DNA of 64,000 nucleotides from VAZQ01 sp963841705. GTDB lineage: Bacteria; Pseudomonadota; Alphaproteobacteria; Rhizobiales; Xanthobacteraceae. Where the stretch lies: NCBI GenBank assembly GCA_963841705.1, contig CAWJDY010000023.1, positions 128,927-192,926 of the forward strand, in the 5' to 3' direction. The first letter of the stretch is position 1. Each line of letters starts with the position of its first letter. Positions 61,992 to 64,000 of the stretch are shown here, in pieces. The notes under the pieces were generated by a model. It ran no database searches. It had not been told where the DNA came from and saw only the letters and a list, made by a program, of their open reading frames with translations. Both the position numbers and the translations under genes were made by a program.

Positions 61992-62036
61992 AGAGTTAGC
62001 GCGCAGCGGGACGAGCCCGCGCTTGACGGTGATGCA

Positions 62037-62828
62037 TCATTGCGGCTTCCACTCCCGTGCGAGCCGCTGCGCTTCCGCGATCTGGGCGGGAGTCATCTGC
62101 AGCGCCACCGCCTCCCGGCTGCTGATCGCCAGGTTGCGACCCCGAGTGTCCGAAGCTGGAAAGCGCGCAGCTGCGAGATTGAACCACATGTGCGCGGCCA
62201 CAAGGTCGCGCTTGCCGCCATCATCGCCGTCTGCGTACGACAGACCGAGGTTGTACTCGGCCTGCGGGTTACCCTGCTCGGCGGCTAATTGATAAAAGTG
62301 GACCGCCTTCGCGTGGTCCTGCGGCACGCCTTGGCCCTCGCTGTACATGACGCCGAGATTGAACTGCGCGGTCGCGTCTCCGTGTTGGGCGGCAAGGCGA
62401 AACCATTTCGCTGCCTCGGCTTCATTTCGCGGAACGTCCTTGCTGCCGCGATAGTAGAGCAGCCCGAGGGTCGACTGCGCCCGGCTATCGCCCTGCTCGG
62501 CCAGCGGAAGCAAGCCGCGCAAAGCTGACTTGTAATTGCCCTTGTCGTAGGCGGCGTAGGCAGCTTCGACAGGCGAGCCGGTCAAGCCCAAAGGCGCAAT
62601 GACACTGGCGATTCCATGCTTGATGGGCTCGTAGTAGACGCCGAGCACATATCCCAGGACCAGCATGGTGACAGCGACCGCAGACATCACGCCGCGGCCT
62701 CGGCGCTGCCAGTAGGTGGCAACCTCCCTGCAGCTCGCGAGCGCCATCTGCATGCGCGAGAGCTCCCGCTCCAGCTGGACCTCTTGCCGCCTGCCTCTGC
62801 CGATTCCAATTCGCTGCAACAATGACAT
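62037..62828 (-). CDS. Membrane-anchored Sel1-repeat protein (unit 2)
   Basis: Copy of 57543-58334 with no amino-acid change that I can see: 263 residues, one membrane span and four Sel1-type repeats. Both copies are open. Confidence 0.82.
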   Translation of the reverse strand: MSLLQRIGIGRGRRQEVQLERELSRMQMALASCREVATYWQRRGRGVMSAVAVTMLVLGYVLGVYYEPIKHGIASVIAPLGLTGSPVEAAYAAYDKGNYKSALRGLLPLAEQGDSRAQSTLGLLYYRGSKDVPRNEAEAAKWFRLAAQHGDATAQFNLGVMYSEGQGVPQDHAKAVHFYQLAAEQGNPQAEYNLGLSYADGDDGGKRDLVAAHMWFNLAAARFPASDTRGRNLAISSREAVALQMTPAQIAEAQRLAREWKPQ

Positions 62829-62919
62829 GCCGTTCCCGTGCCTTCTTCGCCGTTGGGCGCCTATTACGTAGTTATTCCGGGCGTTTGAAACAATCTCGCG
62901 GGCTGCGGCGGTGGTCGAC

Positions 62920-63900
62920 TTATTCCGACCCCGCAAGTCCGGCGTGTTGCACCACCTCGCCCCAGCGCGCAACCTCCGTCCTGACGTAGGGGATCAAATC
63001 TGCCGGTAACGGGGAGTTGATGGGAGTAACGCCAAGGTCAACAAATTGTTGCCGCACCTCGGCACTTCCGACAATGGCCCCCGTTTCGGCATGAAGCTTG
63101 TCGACGATCGCGCCTTGCGTATGCGCCGGCGCGACCAGCATCAACCATGCGACCGCGTCGAAACCCGGCACCCCTGCCTCGGCGATCGGCGGCACATCGG
63201 GAATAGTGACAAAGCGTGTTGCCGAGGAGATGCCGAGCGCCACCGCCTTTCCGTCCCTGATGAGCGGCACTGCGGGCGCGAGATCGCAAAAGAGGATCGG
63301 CACATGCCCGGCGACCAGATCGTTGATCGCCTGCGCGGTGCCCTTGTACGGTACATGGGTCATCTCGATCCCGGTCATCATTTTCAGCAATTCGGTGTAG
63401 AGGTGCGGCGGGCCGCCGACCCCGCTTGATCCGAACGAAAGTTGCCCGGGTCGCGCCTTGGCCAACGCGATCAATTGAGCGAGCGAGCTGACCCCCAGCG
63501 AGGGATGAACGATCAGCACAAACGGCACCCTTGCTATGAGCGCAATCGGCGCAAAATCGGTCACGGGATCGTAAGGCAGCTTCTTGTGGAGGGTGACCTG
63601 AATGGCAAGCTGGGTGCTGGTGCCGAGAAAGAGGGTGTATCCGTCAGGCGCGCTCTTTGCGACCGAGTTGGCCGCTATGACCCCGCCCGCTCCCAGGCGG
63701 TTCTCGACCACGAATGACTGGCCGAGCCGAATGCCCAGCTTCTGCGCCAGGAGGCGCGCCACCAGATCGGCGCCGCCTCCCGCCGCGTACGGGGCCACGA
63801 GCGTGACCGGACGCGCGGGATAGTCCTGCGCCTTCCCATCCGATGCGAGCCCGCTCAACACCGCAGCGAGAAATGCGCTGATTAATCCTACCCGGTGCAT
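62920..63900 (-). CDS. TctC/Bug-family substrate-binding protein (unit 2)
   Basis: Copy of 58426-59406 with the same 326-residue sequence by eye. ATG 63900 follows AAGGAGAG. Its upstream sequence changes at 63991, where the duplication ends, so the two copies may have different promoters. Confidence 0.9.
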   Translation of the reverse strand: MHRVGLISAFLAAVLSGLASDGKAQDYPARPVTLVAPYAAGGGADLVARLLAQKLGIRLGQSFVVENRLGAGGVIAANSVAKSAPDGYTLFLGTSTQLAIQVTLHKKLPYDPVTDFAPIALIARVPFVLIVHPSLGVSSLAQLIALAKARPGQLSFGSSGVGGPPHLYTELLKMMTGIEMTHVPYKGTAQAINDLVAGHVPILFCDLAPAVPLIRDGKAVALGISSATRFVTIPDVPPIAEAGVPGFDAVAWLMLVAPAHTQGAIVDKLHAETGAIVGSAEVRQQFVDLGVTPINSPLPADLIPYVRTEVARWGEVVQHAGLAGSE

Positions 63901-64000
63901 CGGCGTGTTGCTCTCCTTCTGCTCACGAGAGCGCGCGGCCCGCGGCACAAGTCCGCACCCCGAGCCGGTGTGCCGTAGCTTAGCACCGGCTACGATTGTT

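Larger units (their letters stand above)
59497..63990 (+). repeat. 4.5-kb tandem duplication, unit 2
   Basis: Direct copy of 55001-59496. It ends at GTAGCTTAGCACCGGC (63990) and is followed by unrelated TACGATTGTT at the window edge, so two units are visible and no third begins. Differences from unit 1 are few: three small indels and scattered substitutions, several of them in the patatin gene. Confidence 0.95.

Noticed and set aside
1..64000. CRISPR arrays, rRNA and tRNA genes
   Set aside because: No regularly spaced short repeats and no rRNA or cloverleaf-type sequence found by eye; the repeats present are palindromic or tandem blocks.

Overview
The window looks like a chromosomal segment from an alphaproteobacterium of the Bradyrhizobium/Rhodopseudomonas/Afipia type (order Hyphomicrobiales). 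Codon use is GC-rich. Other signs are an RpoH-type sigma factor with an intact RpoH box, a fragment of a GAF-domain hybrid kinase of the kind abundant in that group, and many dispersed palindromic repeats that I recall from Bradyrhizobium-type genomes. I assign the order with fair confidence and the genus only tentatively. I see no rRNA, tRNA, CRISPR array or replication origin.

Layout. 0-2.7 kb: rpoH, then a bfd ferredoxin gene whose 3' end is interrupted by an IS630-family element. 2.9-9.6 kb: a cupin, a YdeP/FdhF-like molybdenum oxidoreductase, an internally deleted copy of a Tat-exported bicupin (oxalate decarboxylase type), fdhD, and cydAB (cytochrome bd oxidase). 9.6-10.7 kb: a graveyard of gene fragments. 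10.7-16.6 kb: two full bicupins on opposite strands, with an amidohydrolase/decarboxylase plus SRPBCC gene pair between them. 16.8-20.6 kb: a three-gene periplasmic-type aldehyde oxidoreductase operon (PaoABC-like). 20.6-30.2 kb: a secreted protein with an FkbM-like tail, an RHH protein, AMP nucleosidase, a porin with an inverted truncated relative, a fourth bicupin, an HD-domain hydrolase and a SnoaL-like protein. 30.4-34.9 kb: an RND pump followed by its fusion protein. 35-41 kb: small exported proteins, a di-haem peroxidase-like cytochrome, a cupin, DUF302, Dps and a small membrane protein. 41-43 kb: adenine deaminase and a phosphoribosyltransferase. 43-46.6 kb: a frameshifted CBS-BON protein, poxB and its LysR neighbour. 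46.9-52.8 kb: an HlyD/RbbA/ABC-2 permease export operon divergent from a frameshifted MarR gene. 53-55 kb: repeats and a pirin. 55.0-64.0 kb: two tandem copies of a 4.5-kb block carrying patatin, a small exported protein, a phosphodiesterase, a Sel1-repeat protein and a TctC-type binding protein.

How the genes may work together. The most coherent theme is oxalate and formate chemistry at the cell envelope. Four bicupin loci carry Tat-type signals. Three are complete and match the metal-ligand spacing of oxalate decarboxylase (oxalate to formate and CO2, consuming a proton). They lie beside a formate-dehydrogenase-like enzyme, its sulfur-transfer factor FdhD and a quinol oxidase. Acid and oxidative stress is a second theme (YdeP-like enzyme, PoxB, Dps, cytochrome bd, di-haem peroxidase, RpoH). 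Amn, adenine deaminase and a phosphoribosyltransferase together could run AMP to adenine to hypoxanthine to IMP.

The segment is also unusually rich in recent damage and duplication: a near-identical 4.5-kb tandem repeat, a duplicated and internally deleted bicupin, an inverted partial porin, an IS inside bfd, at least three single-base frameshifts in otherwise good genes, and several gene remnants.
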